Source of the DNA: Kryptolebias marmoratus | Lineage: Eukaryota > Chordata > Actinopteri > Cyprinodontiformes > Rivulidae | Reading direction: 5' to 3' | Length of the DNA stretch: 64,000 nt | NCBI RefSeq assembly: GCF_001649575.2 | Contig: NC_051434.1 | Span: 8,328,190-8,392,189 of the forward strand | Shown here: piece by piece, positions 24,954 through 36,622 of the stretch | Numbering within the stretch: the stretch's first letter is position 1 | How the letters are laid out: every line of letters starts with the position of its first letter | The notes under the pieces: generated by a model | The model's input: only the letters and a program-made list of their open reading frames with translations | The model's database searches: none | What the model was told of the DNA's origin: nothing | Made by a program: the position numbers and the translations under genes

Positions 24954-25131
24954 TCCTGCATGTTTTCCTTGTTTCTCTGCTCCAACACACCTGATTCAGT
25001 GGTTAAATCACCTCTTCATGTTCTGCAGAAGCCTGTTAATCAGCCATTGATTCAAATCAGGTGTGTTGGAGCAGAGAAACAAGTAAAACCTGCAGGATGA
25101 GGCCCTCCAGGACCAGGGTTGCCCACCCCTG
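24954..25131. mobile_element. hAT-type foldback MITE, one end missing
   Basis: Two perfect 29-bp inverted arms (24968-24996 and 25055-25083, core 'ctgctccaacacacctgatt') surround a 58-base spacer. The right side continues through 'ccctccaggaccagggttgc' to the terminus 'cacccctg' at 25124-25131, the 3' end typical of fish hAT-type non-autonomous elements. The matching left terminus ('caggggtg') is not present, so the copy is truncated on the left. Confidence 0.8.
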
Positions 25132-28100
25132 TGTTAAACACTTATTTGCAAACAATTTGGAATCCATTTAAGATTGTTCACAGATAGAAACAAACAAAAA
25201 AAAAAACATTTAAGCAGAAGATGAAATTAATTGTCCACCATGTTCAACTCGGGAATCTGAGGAACTGCAAAAGATCCTTATGAGCTCTCTTTGACTCCAG
25301 ATGTTCAAACTATTATAATTTTAAAAAGTCTACACAAGTATGTCGTGTTTGTTTCCACAAGAAAGCCTTTTCTGCCTCAAAAACCGCAAACAAGTAAACT
25401 TGAGTTCCAAAAAGTTATAGAAGCTCAGCATTGTTAGCAGGAGCCTCCACAGAGAGTGAAAGAGTTGTCCATGTCTCATGTCTCAGATGCTCATTTTTAC
25501 TTCATCGTCATCATTGTGTTTTTTAAAATTTCCTGCAAGGGCCACATTTTCACCACACGGCTCCGGCTGCATCAGTCAGCGCTGCCTTTGATGCATGGAG
25601 GCCAGTAACACTTGGTTATCTGCATAGAACAGGCTTTTCACTCCAAGACAAACAAGCCTCAGAAAGAAAAGGGGGTTTAATGCTGTTTTAGTTGCACTCC
25701 CTAACTCATTTGTGTGAACGCTGGCCATTGTTGGAGGAGATGATGGACACTTTCTTCCCTGGCTGCATGCGGATGAATTTTGAATTTAAATTATTCTCCT
25801 TCAAACAAAAAATATTTACTGTATAACATGCCAAATTAATTTTTTTCTCAAAAAAGTATTTTTTCCCTCTCTGAAATTGTGACAATTTGCTGGGAACTCG
25901 TCCAGTAACAGGCTGTTATCCTTTAATGAAGTTTTTAGCGGTTAAATACCGCAAATGTTCCGGTTAATTACAAAATTCCTTTTTACAGCTGCTTACCATA
26001 AACACATTGCATTGTGACGGTATCGTGTGATATTTTACAATTATTTACTGTAGGTTTGAACTTTTGGAAACACACCGTCAACGTTATAATAAGAATAAAT
26101 ATAAAATACGACAGTTAACAAGTGACCTGCAGGTAGAAGATTTCTTTCTAAAATCAACCCAGAACTCAAATGTTTAGGGTTCTGTCTCACCATATGACCC
26201 ACTATGCTAATTTAGCACTTGTTAAAGAAAGTTTTATCCATATTTCTCATCAAGAATAACTGGAATTGTAAGGAAAGTCACACTCATCTTTTTACTCACT
26301 TCAAGGAAGACAGTGGATTCTTGCAAGCGGTGAAAAAAAACTCTATTGCAATGTTAGGATACAGAGTTACTTTGAAAAAAGTAATTATGTTAACAAACCC
26401 ACATACAGCCATATTCAGACAACTGACAAAGGAAGGTTTCTTAACATGTAGGTAGTAATAGAAGTAATAATGTTTATTTCACTGTAAACCTTTTAAAGTC
26501 ACTAATAATTAGCGCTCAGAAACTTGTCACAGTGATAATATTTAAAGGAGCAACTGTGGTAGCTTACTGGCTGCCGCACAGTCAATAAGTCACCGGAAGG
26601 ATTTTCACGTGTCAGACTTTGACGGATTCTGGGTGAAACTTCGATTTCTTTGTTTGTTTCTTTAAACTCGGTACCTGCTCATTAAGGATGTTGATCAGTC
26701 TGCTGCCGGTAACGCTGCCTAATAACTTCCCCAGACTGCCACTTGCACATCTACCTCAGTAATTATTTAGGTTCAGTTGTCTCCACACTTTTCAAATGGG
26801 AATCTAAACCCTTGAAGCCAGATGTTTAAAAAAAAGCAGCTTTAATGGAGAGCTCGACAGAACAATGTAGGCGTAGGAAACATCCCAGTAAATTATCGCC
26901 AAAACTTCCTCCCTTTGTTTTCAGCACATTCACATGTAGACTGCAGGAGAACTGAGCGTAGAACCAGCACTGAAATTCATCCTGAGCAATAATTATGTTG
27001 TTTCGTTTTTCAACAACATCACTTCAACTTGAAAACTAAAACGAGTAAAATTAAGGAACTGGACTCTTTGGCAATCTGAGAGCAATGACCAATGTTTGAA
27101 GGCTCCCATTGTCATCCAGAGAACAAACATCTAAACAAAAACTTATTGTCTGAATGCAGATAAAGCACTAAATTGTTGCCAGAGAAAAGGAAAAGTTTTT
27201 GAAACTTTAGTTTAAAGCCTTCTTTGTGTGTTTTTTTTCTTCAGAAATGCATGAATTGACCTAATGGGCTCTGATAATTCTGCTTTAGAGAACAGTGCAT
27301 ACCATCGGCCAGAGAGTGAAAAAGCTGCTTTTAGACTAAATAGCTCAAATTGCTGTGTGCAATTGGCTGTTATCATCAGTCCACCTTTCAGCTTTCTTTC
27401 CCCTCTCTGCTATTTTCTGTAAAACACACATGCACCCACTACAGCAGGTTCAGCCTCTTGCTGTTTTTAATAGTATACATCACAGACCTACAGTGTACTT
27501 AAATACAATTCACACGGCAGAAAGACGTTTTTGTAACAGGCAAAAGTGAACATTATTGCTTCAAAATTGAAAAAAAAATGCCAAAAATGCCAGGCGGTGC
27601 AGGGAGCAGTTCTGGGAGCAGTTCAGGTGGCTGGGGATACTAAAAAAAAAATCTGAGCCTCACTAACAATCAGATGTGATTAATAAACACAATTCAGGTG
27701 AGATATTGGCAAAAAAGTTAAAAAACTACAAACTCTAGCAAAACATTGTCCAAACATTTTGTACATTTGTGCTGGATATTTATGTATGTTTCAAGAGAAT
27801 TTATTTCCCATATCCCACTTTTGTTTTATCTGTGGCCTGTTCCTTTGTGTTCTTGGCATATGAACTGTATAAATACAACATTGTCCCCAATGTCATGCAG
27901 CTGCTGCTGTGTACATATACCGCAGTTGGAGTACGCGTGGCATTGTAAAAGTACCAGCAATGTGCACAGTTTTTTGTTTTTGGTACTGATTACAAGCTGT
28001 GTGCGGTCATGATGTGTGCTGATATAAGACCAACGTATTCTGCTTGTAAATCATTTCACAAACGTGGACCCGGAAGCATCGCAGTGGGAACTTGTTTTCA

Positions 28101-28208
28101 TTGTGGGGCTGCTGTGAGCCCGTTCAAGCCCGTATGACCCCAAACACCCAGAATACCAAATATATGCAGTGAAATGCACACAAGCAGAGCCTGCTGTTTT
28201 GTCTGAAT
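25132..28208. other. Repeat-poor unique sequence, no gene seen
   Basis: Three kilobases almost free of dispersed families. 26540-26780 and 27190-27400 have mixed base composition without simple repeats and could hold conserved noncoding elements. A small imperfect tandem ('gggagcagttctgggagcag') sits near 27603. The frames here (62-88 codons) show no domain. Confidence 0.35.
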
Positions 28209-28398
28209 AGCAATCCATTCATTTTTTTCTTTCACTCACACCTAGGGACAATTTAAAGTTACCAATTAACTTTGCATGCACGTTTTTGGTCTGTGGGAGG
28301 AAACCTACACGTGCGCAGGGAGAACATTCAAACTCCTCCCAGAAAGGCCCCAGGACTGGAGGCCACAGCTTGAACCACTGCTCTGCTGTGCCACCCTT
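28209..28398 (+). repeat. CCAT-headed teleost repeat, internally deleted
   Basis: A short 'caatccattcattttttt' head is followed by the 3' half: 'cacctagggacaatttaaag', 'ttaccaattaactttgcatg', 'ggtctgtgggaggaaaccta', 'cagggagaacattcaaactc', 'agaaaggccccagg' and 'tgaaccactgctctgctgtg'. The order is that of the widespread teleost repeat; the middle is lost. Confidence 0.8.
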
Positions 28399-29589
28399 AC
28401 CTGAACAGGAAATATTCTGTATGTTTCAGACAGACACTGTCTATGAAATTGAAATCAAGACCTCTTGCTAATCTGCTCACTTTTTTAAGTGGTTGTAAAG
28501 TGTTGCACAGATAAACAATATCAGAGGTACAAAACTCAACATTAACATTTATTGGAATTTAAACATAAGCAGCACTAATGACATATGTTTTTATTTAAAC
28601 AGCACCCACTGAACCCTTGCTTCCCACAGCGTTGTGTGCAAGTTTGCTGTCGTGGATTTGGTTTGAATTTTACAAGAAGAACAGGGGACAACTTGTCAGG
28701 CTGAGATTTGCCAGAGCCGAGCAACAAAGAGCCACACCAACAAAAACACCACCACAGTTACACCACGCCAACGTAGCTCTGACTTTTCTACCCTGATTGC
28801 AATAAAAAAAATGCAGATGCATAACGAGAACACGGACATTACACGCTACGTCCCGTTACTTGACTTTCTTACAGCATTGCTTCATTTCTTCACGTTTTTA
28901 TCACAGATTTTCAAAATGCAACAATATATGTGGCTACAATCAAAACAGCATGACAGACAGTTAAGTCACTTTTACTTTGACTTCTTTTGTAAAAGAAACA
29001 GAGAAGAACTGATCCTGAGCGTCTGATAATAATCTCTATAGTGGAAAAACACAACCACTCATCTCTGCATGCATGTAAGAGTTTCTATCTTTAACATTTA
29101 TAAATACACGTAGTCTGTAAAAGTTGATAGTTTAACCTTGCAAATGTTTGTTTTTTTATGAATGACTTATTTAAATGCTGGTAAATAAAAGGTTTGAGGA
29201 CAGAAATGGAGATTTTTTCCCTCAACTGACTGTTTTATTGTAATGTCTTTAGGTTTTAAAATAACAAATTGGATTTATTGTTTTTTTATTTTGCTGTAAG
29301 AGCAAAACACGATGCTATAAAGGTCAAAAGTTAAACTTCCTTTTTAGTTTAAATAAATAACAAATCAGCCTCATTTTGTATAAACAGAATTAGAAACATA
29401 TTGTAAAATTTTACATGCATACATGAGGAAAAAAATAGCTTCATGGTCTCAAATACCAAAACACAGTCCTCTGCCTTAATTATTAAAAAATGTACTTTCA
29501 CTGTAGGTCAAAATGCGGTCCTCCAGTTTCTCCTTTTGTTTGTCAGCTCTTTTATGTCCTTGCATTATCATTCAGGATACAGAACCTTT
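28399..29589. other. No gene seen
   Basis: AT-rich unique DNA. The plus frame of 71 codons at 28811-29026 has no recognisable domain. Confidence 0.4.
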
Positions 29590-29960
29590 TCAAATTATAT
29601 TTCTTTCTGATTGCAGTGTTCAAAGCGAATGAATGCGGGATTTAAACTGAATATTTATGAGACAGTTGATCGCAGATGATGGGAAGGAAATTGTGAAAGC
29701 ATGACAGGGAAAATAGCACAATCGTGTGCGTTTTCCATTTTAAATGATCAACTTTACAGTTTCACAAAGTCACCGCAACTTTGACAGCGTTTTGAAGGAC
29801 TCGCGGTAATATACGGCGCAGTTTTAGATCGCAGAGCTGAAAGTTTGCTTCAGAGAGGGCAAATTAGTTTGGCTCGGTGAATTTATTAGTGGAGCTGAGT
29901 TGGCAGCAAGACTGGCTCTCAGGTTGCAAGCAAAATATAGCAAAGGTTGTTCATTTATGT
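29590..29960. other. Unique sequence with conserved-noncoding character
   Basis: A mixed-composition, repeat-free block with scattered CpG ('ctcgcggtaatatacggcgc') and 'caaattagtttggctcggtg'. It is unlike the AT-rich, run-containing DNA on both sides. Conservation is suspected from texture only; no ORF fits. Confidence 0.25.
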
Positions 29961-30994
29961 GCGTCCTGTCTCCCCCCCCCCAAGTAATCTCAAATGTATT
30001 TACGTTTCTTTCTCATGTGATTCTGAAGTTTTGAACCAAATCTGCAAATTAAACAGCTGGAGATGTTTGCAAAGCCAGAAAGAAAAGACGTAAAAGAAAA
30101 AAGGTAAAAACTGTGAAAAACAGGTACATCAAATACTGACACAAAGCATGGAAATGTGGTTCAGAAAATGATAAAAGACTTGCTCCAATAGTTCTTTGCA
30201 AATGTATGTTTGAAAACCAAACATTTTAAAGTCGATTTTAAACCAAAGAGTCTATAAAATAAAATGATGAGCGCTGATAAAATGTTAACTATGAAGCTGT
30301 AAGAAAGCATGAAACACCAGGATCCACAGCTTCAGAATAAAACCACTTTGTCCTTTCTCTCGTACTCATGAATTAGTAAAGATTTAAATAATTAAAAACT
30401 GAAAATTGATGTCTTTAACTGATCAGTTGAGATATCACATGTAGAGAAGGACCACTTATGCTGTTCATTTCTCTAGTTTCTGTCACAGTTTTATTCCCTC
30501 ATTTTCCTCCATAAGTTCAATTTAAGTCATTTACCATGTTCTATTAGCGTGTAAATAAATAATAATAATAAAGCTTGTTTGATTCTTAAACATATCTTTG
30601 TATACAGAAAGCAGGAAGATAATTCCATTGGTGGAAAAATGTTACTGAAATATTAATTTTTAAAACAATAAATAATGAAAAATTAATTTATGAGCTACAA
30701 GTGAACCGAGGCTCTTTTTCAGATATATAATGTGTTGCTTTTTTTTCTTTGCAGAGTATTTTGACTAAAGCAGTATTATAACTAAAAACCAAACAGTAAA
30801 ATCCAACAAAAAACAGGAGAAATGCTTATTTATAAATTAGTTTTTTTGCCAGGATCTTATATCTGTTTTTTGCATTTTCAATTCCTGATGGAAATAATAT
30901 ATGAAAAAAACAAAAAAACAACAAAAACAACAAATAGTAACTAAATCCCCATAAAACATTTATCACACATTTGTGTTTGTCTGTAAAACATCCT
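29961..30994. other. No gene seen; AT-rich
   Basis: High A/T with C run at 29973-29981 and short AAT and A runs (30555-30572, 30903-30935). No repeat family recognised. Confidence 0.4.
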
Positions 30995-31400
30995 AAAGCT
31001 TTACAGAATATTCAACTGCTTTGTTGTATTTTAAGTTTGCCTTTTGTTAACAATTAGACACGTTTCTTTTGTCAAAAAAAAGAAAAGAAAAAGAGTTAAA
31101 AAAAGAAATAAAGCCTCTTTTACTAAGCAGGGTTGCTAATGCTTCGGTGCGTTTCTGTTATGAATTTCTTTCCTAATTGCCCGGTTAGTCGTTGCTTCAT
31201 CGTTGATTCATTTTTCGTCTGACAGATGAGGTTAAATAGATGTTAGTGGTGCAACACAGCTAATACGCTCTAATTTTCTCTGTCTTCGACATGCACAATT
31301 AAAGACATTTTGTGTGGTTTCATCATTTTGATTTCTTTAGAGAGAAAAGGGTGCCATTTTTGTTTTCTTTGCAAATGTGCAGATACCACTTTCATTGTGT
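30995..31400 (+). repeat. Duplicated segment, copy 1
   Basis: Aligns along its whole length with 32980-33375 in the same orientation. Shared words in order: 'aaagct..agaa.att.aactg', 'gaaataaagcct', 'gctaatgcttc.gtgc.ttt', 'taattgcc', 'tgacaga', 'ttagtgg.gcaac.cagct', 'cgctaattttctct' (copy 1 'ctctaattttctct'), 'aaaagggtg' and 'aaatgtgca'. No similarity to any other repeat in the window was noticed. It contains several TAAT homeodomain cores. It may be a locally duplicated regulatory element or an unrecognised low-copy repeat. Confidence 0.75.
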
Positions 31401-31731
31401 CCCACCTTCAAAAAATGTCAGGTTATTTTCTATTGAAAATCAAATAACAAATAAAACTGAAAAAGAGGAACTGAATTTCTTTGACAAATGTGAAACTTTT
31501 TCAACTCTGATTTCAGTAATGTCTTCTGTAGAGATGTCCTCCAGGAAAAAACAAAGCTATGAAAGTTCCAATACGTTCCTCAAACGTTCTCAGCACGGGA
31601 CATGAGTGATTTGTTTTCTTATATTTGTTATTAACACGATGAAGTGATCAGCATTTTAATTGGATGTAAATTAAAACCTAATTACAAACAGAAACCAAGA
31701 ACGAAACATCAAGAACCAGGTGGTGGTGGAC
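31401..31731. other. No gene seen
   Basis: Spacer between duplicate copy 1 and a CCAT array. The 97-codon plus frame at 31312-31605 starts inside the duplicate and has no domain. Confidence 0.4.
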
Positions 31732-31855
31732 CCATCCATCCATCCATCCATCCATCCATCCATCCATCCATCCATCCATCCATCCATCCATCCATCCATC
31801 CATCCATCCATTTTCTTTACCTTGCTTCTCCTTTCGGGGTCGTGGGGAGTTAAAG
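31732..31855 (+). repeat. (CCAT)n array with truncated CCAT-headed repeat
   Basis: About 20 CCAT units (31732-31811) followed by 'tttctttaccttgcttctcc' and 'tttcggggtcgtgggga', the head of the teleost repeat, which then stops. The minus-strand 'GWMDGWMD' and plus-strand 'SIHPSIHP' frames are translations of the array. Confidence 0.92.
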
Positions 31856-32979
31856 TCACAATTTGAGAAAAAACAAACAAAGAAACTTTGGTTAGGGCGT
31901 ACCACATGAGGTCAGGAATGAAAAGCAAAGCAAGTATATGAATGTTGCAGGGTGGTTAATGAGTCAAAGGTGCACGACTCTAATAATCAGAGCAAGAAAC
32001 AAGAAGTTTGGGGAAGAACTGCTTGGATTAAAATGATAGAAACTCAGGTTTGTCATGTTTAAATACGGTGGCACGTTTCAAAATATTACAAACTCAAATT
32101 ATACCAAAATACATCTTTTGTTGGTACCAGGCCAAAGTTCAAACACACCTATGAATCCACTCTAAATAAATTCTTTTTAAAATTTTGATTGGAGCCGTCC
32201 ATTCTGGTTAATATCACTGTAGATCCAATGGGGGTGACACTGACATTAAGGCTACGTCTGAGTCACACTGTGACCAAAAGCTCTGCTTTTATTTTTATTT
32301 TTTTGTACCATCATAGAAACAGGTTTGGGATTTGTCTCGCAGATTGAGGATTTATGTCCCGGTTGCATTATGGAAGAAAGATAGCCTGCTTTACAGCTCA
32401 ATGTGAGGCTAACTTACACACACAAGTCCTGAATACGCTATGATCCGTTAGCAGATAATCTGAAAGTGCAGATTTCCTCTCATTGAATTTCTCAGCCTCT
32501 GTCCTTCGCTCAGTGGAACGATGTCAAAGGTCCGAGTAGCTCACCTGCAGCTTGGAGGCAAATCTGACAGGAGCTGACATATCGGTAAGTCGGGTCACTT
32601 CAGACTTCTCTTTTGGATTTATCTGCTCCAAATACCAGAGGTCATTAAATCCACCGGTGCCTCTGTTTCAGACTAAAGCAATGCCTCCAGGATTACTCTA
32701 AACTCTGTGACGATAAAAGCCTGTGGGGCTTGTTCCCCAAAGGCATTTATACGATTTAAAAAAAAAAAAAAAGACAATCACACACCCTTGTCTCTTGTCT
32801 CACATGTAGTAGATTTGTAGCATTTGAAGGAATAAAACATCTCCATTAGAATGAGAGATTTTACCTAATATTTACAATGTAAAATTATATTTTCAACACT
32901 GGATAATCCTGGTTTCTATGTACAGAAGAATAGTTTGGCTTTTAATTATATGAATAAAGGTCAAATGCAAAATGCACTG
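31856..32979. other. No gene confirmed; GC-richer patch with an isolated splice-donor-like site
   Basis: At 32581-32590 'atcggtaagtcg' contains a perfect GTAAGT, and 34 bases upstream 'ctcacctgcag' could act as acceptor, but the short interval has no supported frame. 32330-32740 is repeat-free. An A run lies at 32758-32773. Confidence 0.3.
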
Positions 32980-33375
32980 AAAGCTTCGTAGAACATTTAA
33001 CTGTTCTGTTGTGCTTAAAGTTGGCATTTTCTTAACTATTATACCCCATTTCTCAAAAAAAAAAGAAAAAAAAAAAGATAAAGAACATATCCAAAAGGGA
33101 AATAAAGCCTCCCGTACCAGCAGAGCTGCTAATGCTTCAGTGCATTTGTACCATAAACTTTGCTCTTAATTGCCTGGAAAGCCTATTGCTTTTTTGTTGA
33201 ATTGTTTTTACTTTGACAGAATGGGTTAGGTAGGCATTAGTGGAGCAACGCAGCTTATAATCGCTAATTTTCTCTTGAATTTGGAGCTTTTTAAAAAAAA
33301 ATTCTTTAGAAAAGTAAAAGGGTGAAGTTTTTATTACTCTGTAAATGTGCAAACACTTTGTCCGCTTCGTGCAGC
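32980..33375 (+). repeat. Duplicated segment, copy 2
   Basis: Partner of 30995-31400, same orientation, offset about 1.97-1.99 kb with small indels (for example 'gctaatgcttc' at 33128-33138 versus 31135-31145). Flanks outside the two intervals do not align, so the duplicate borders look sharp. A 71-codon minus frame across it is not conserved in copy 1. Confidence 0.75.
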
Positions 33376-33649
33376 CATCAAGTTTTTACAAATTTCATTT
33401 GCTTTATCAGATGAAATTGTAATTAGAGGGCTTCAGACTCCATGCAATCACATCGGACATGAAAGTGTTTGATAGCCCATGAGCTTGTAGGATTTAACTG
33501 AGTGGAAGAAAGAGTCTCATATTTAAATGTTCACCTGGTGCTTGACTTTTGTTTGTTCAGCCATAGCTCACTTTCTGTAGACATAAATCATCAAAGCTTT
33601 AAATTATTCAGGCTTAACTTTCAAACACAAGCAACATTTGTATAAAAAG
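33376..33649. other. No gene seen
   Basis: AT-rich spacer between duplicate copy 2 and repeat A copy 6. Confidence 0.4.
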
Positions 33650-34005
33650 GTAGAATTCCTTAAAGGAATGCATAACTAGATGCCCAAGTTTTCAACAAAG
33701 ATCTTGCTCTGTTAGCGCTCAGAGTATGTGTTAGGGATGACTCTCAGGCACTACCACATTAAATCTTAGCTAATAACTGTAAACATTGACTGCGTTATAG
33801 CCACTCTTTTTATTTTCTAAGGTTGATTACATTAGGCGATCATTTCAAATTGTGTTGAATCCAAAAGTCAATCAGTTGTAGATGTACGTAATGATTTCTG
33901 AGTGTTTCATTAAAATCTCTCCAGTGATTCAAGACATATTTTGCTAACAGACACATGGGGCTGACTCCAACAGTTAATGCCAAAGTTTTCGAGAAGTTTT
34001 TTAAA
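33650..34005 (-). repeat. Repeat A copy 6, with the start of a second copy
   Basis: Minus-strand landmarks: 'ttaaaggaatgcataactag', 'gctcagagtatgtgttaggg', 'atgactctcaggcactacca', 'gtcaatcagttgtagatgta', 'ccagtgattcaagacatatt' and 'ttgctaacagacacatgggg'. At 33960 'ggctgactccaacagttaat' and 'gccaaagttttcgagaag' restart the element in the same orientation, then it fades. Confidence 0.8.
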
Positions 34006-35087
34006 ATACAGAACCAAGTGTGTTTCTCAATTTAAAAAGAAAATTGTCTTTAAAACCTAATTAGGGGACAGATTAGCATTGTGAGGGATGGTTGGCAGCA
34101 CTAAATTGCACTACTGTAGTTTTGTATTCTACCTTAAAATACAAAACTTTTGTTTTTTCAGAGTCTGGAAAAATGATAGTTAGTAGCAGAGTTTGTTGCG
34201 CAATGTAGTAAAAGCAGGACATTTATTTTTTGTTGTTTTCAATAGGATTGCATTATTTATAGTTGTGTTTTTCTTCCTTTTGGTTGTTTTTATTGATGTT
34301 CTGCCCAAAATATGCACAAATTTAGTGGTAATTTTTGCAGCTTCAAAATAAATTTACAACCTGCATTTGGGGATCTGAGAGTAGGAGGCTGGTTAATAAT
34401 TAAACCTCTCGGTGGTTTAGTTCATCGCTTGCATTTGACACCCACACTCAGCTCTTTCTAAGAGCATCTATATATTTTGTTAGAGGTGGCTTAAAACAAG
34501 CCAGCAAGGGTTCAAAGGTTAATGTAAAACAAAAAAATATTTTTTATATTTATCACTTAACGGTGAAATCACATTTATAATTTTCACAGTTGATAAAAGC
34601 AAGCATGTGCCTCACTAATGCATGTCCATGTTGGTAGCCATAATTAAAGTCATCGACTCACTACATTTTTAACAATTTACTGGCACCTTGGTTTGATACA
34701 TGTGCCATATATAAAACAAAGATACAGAATTAAAAACTTTTTCATCTTTTACCCTGGTGGACCGATACATTTGTAGCCTCGGCATCAACACACCTACATT
34801 TGTGTCTTAATATGGACGTGGTTCAATTGAGAAAACAGTAACAAGATAAACAAACTGTTTGCTATTAGCTAATCTATTGTTCTTTCACACTGATATGTCA
34901 TTTTGGAAAACGAGTTGTTTTATAAGCATGAAAAACAATATAAATTAGGCCATTATTGGGCCTTTATTTTGGCTTATTTCTCCATACTCTGCACTCTGTG
35001 ACACAGCTGATAATGTGCTAACTATCAATAACTATATGACAGAACAAAGCTGTAAAAATTATCAGGCGATCCCTTTAACTTAACAAG
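34006..35087. other. No gene seen
   Basis: AT-rich unique DNA with A/T runs; no recognised repeat or exon. Confidence 0.4.
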
Positions 35088-35166
35088 ATTTTGGACTATG
35101 GGAGGAAGCCAGAGTGAAAACCAAACCAAACCTTTTTGTTGTGAAATAACAACCTCTACACCAGTG
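35088..35166 (+). repeat. Scrap of the CCAT-headed teleost repeat
   Basis: 'ttttggactatgggaggaag' and 'ccagagtgaaaacc' match the 'tttttggtctgtgggaggaa' section of that repeat. The 3' end 'caacctctacaccagtgtgc' is compatible but decayed. Confidence 0.5.
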
Positions 35167-36387
35167 TGCATCTCATAAAATCATTCCCTAAGACTGAATG
35201 AATCTGAATTTAAAGAAGAAATATGTACAGTTAAGGAGAACAGTTTTTCCTGTGCTGTATGTCTGCGTATTCTTGTTGTGATCTGCATAGTCAGAGTGTT
35301 GTGTTGTCTCTGTTGGCCGCTGTAACCCCATGGCTGACACAAGTGATGAACACTGATGAGGCCGACTCCTGACAAAAGCTTCCCTGCAGAGAGCTCGCAA
35401 ATAGAACTATCACTCACTCGGCTGCACCTAGTATTTACCTGTAGGTATCAGCCATACGAGCAACGCTCTGTGTGAGTCGTATAATATGGAGTGCTTCTCC
35501 TTTATGTGCTCCCATATGTTGTAAATGCCTCTGGATGTTTTAACTACCCCCAACCTTGCCCTTTGTGCAAGCTTTGAGACTCCCTACAGACAAACACTCG
35601 AGTACCGGGTTTGTCACCCGGAGCAACCTGCTTTATGCACCATACTTAGAAATCACACATAAATGTTCACACATTATCTGTTTTACAGCTGTGTGTGTGT
35701 GTATAGAGACAGAGGGCCAGGATGGTGCAGTTTATTTAGTATGATCGGGGAACGTGTGCATAAATATCCTAACACCTTGGACAAGATGATGCAGTTAGAC
35801 ACAAATTCTAGTTATGGCTGTGTGCGTTTGACAGCGTGAGTCAGTTCCTGGTTTTATTTATAGGTAAAGGATGAGGGTGAACAAAGGACGCAATGCACAC
35901 AGACACAAAAACACAGAGGCAAAGTTGGCTGTAGTGTACACAATATTAAACTCGTCACTTTCTTTGCACTCACTCACTAACACACATGCGCACACACAAC
36001 CACACACAGAGAAGATTATTATATAGTTGACAGTAAGCTATTTATTGCTGCCATGCAGCGCTAATCAATACTGTCTCTATTGGAGACATATATCATTGGC
36101 AATGAGGTGGATTGTCCATGTGTTTGCCTGTGAGAGTGTGTACGGCTGTGTGCATGTGCTGTGGAAACAGAGGCATAAATCAAAAACAATCAGCTACATG
36201 TGTGTGTAAGAGAAAAGGGTGTGTTGGAGCAACCCTTTGAGCGTTTCAGTTCATATTGCTTTCTGATATTCCTCTAATTTTTCCGGCAATAAAACTAAAA
36301 GTAGGGTTGTCAGTGCTACAGGAGGTATGATCCATCAGCTAAAACAAGTTTGTTTTTAGGCAATAATTGCAATCAAACTCTGTATTA
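35167..36387. other. No gene seen; scattered short CA/GT runs
   Basis: Overlapping minus frames of 78 and 70 codons at 35181-35417 share one stretch and have no domain. GT and CA clusters at 35688-35702 and 35980-36008. Confidence 0.4.
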
Positions 36388-36622
36388 GACTTCTGGACCT
36401 GTCGACAGGTATTTTGTCCCATTCCTTGTGAACAAACAGCTCCATCTGTCTCAGGTTTGAAGGGTTCCTTCTCCAGACTGCATGTTTCAACAGGATTTAG
36501 ATCGGGACTCAGAAGGGTACTTCAGAACAGGCCAAAGGTTTGTTCCTACTCATTCTTGGGTTTTTAGCTGAAGTTTTGGGTCATTATCATGACCTGCAAC
36601 TGAGACCAAGCTTTCTGACACC
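36388..36622 (-). mobile_element. Tc1/mariner-type transposase relic
   Basis: The minus strand encodes a broken C-terminal part of a Tc1-like transposase. Reading down the plus strand, 'gacctgtcgacaggtatttt', 'tctcaggtttgaagggttcc', 'caggatttagatcgggactc', 'gccaaaggtttgttcctact', 'tgggtcattatcatgacctg' and 'actgagaccaagctttctga' match the antisense of the teleost and amphibian Tc1 family. The SPDLNP catalytic-domain motif is readable on the minus strand, and stops plus an internal deletion before 'gatttagatc' disable it. No inverted terminal repeats seen. Protein family is established knowledge; assignment is by recognition. Confidence 0.85.

Noticed and set aside
24812..25140. 'tgttaagcac' and 'tgttaaacac' as a target-site duplication around the hAT MITE
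   Set aside because: One mismatch, and the left copy lies about 140 bp outside the visible element without a terminus beside it.
31671..31928. Minus-strand frames with repeated GWMD units, resembling a repeat protein
   Set aside because: Pure translation of the CCAT array.
32553..32590. 34-base microexon between 'cacctgcag' and a perfect GTAAGT
   Set aside because: Weak acceptor and no supported reading frame; short signals of this kind occur by chance.
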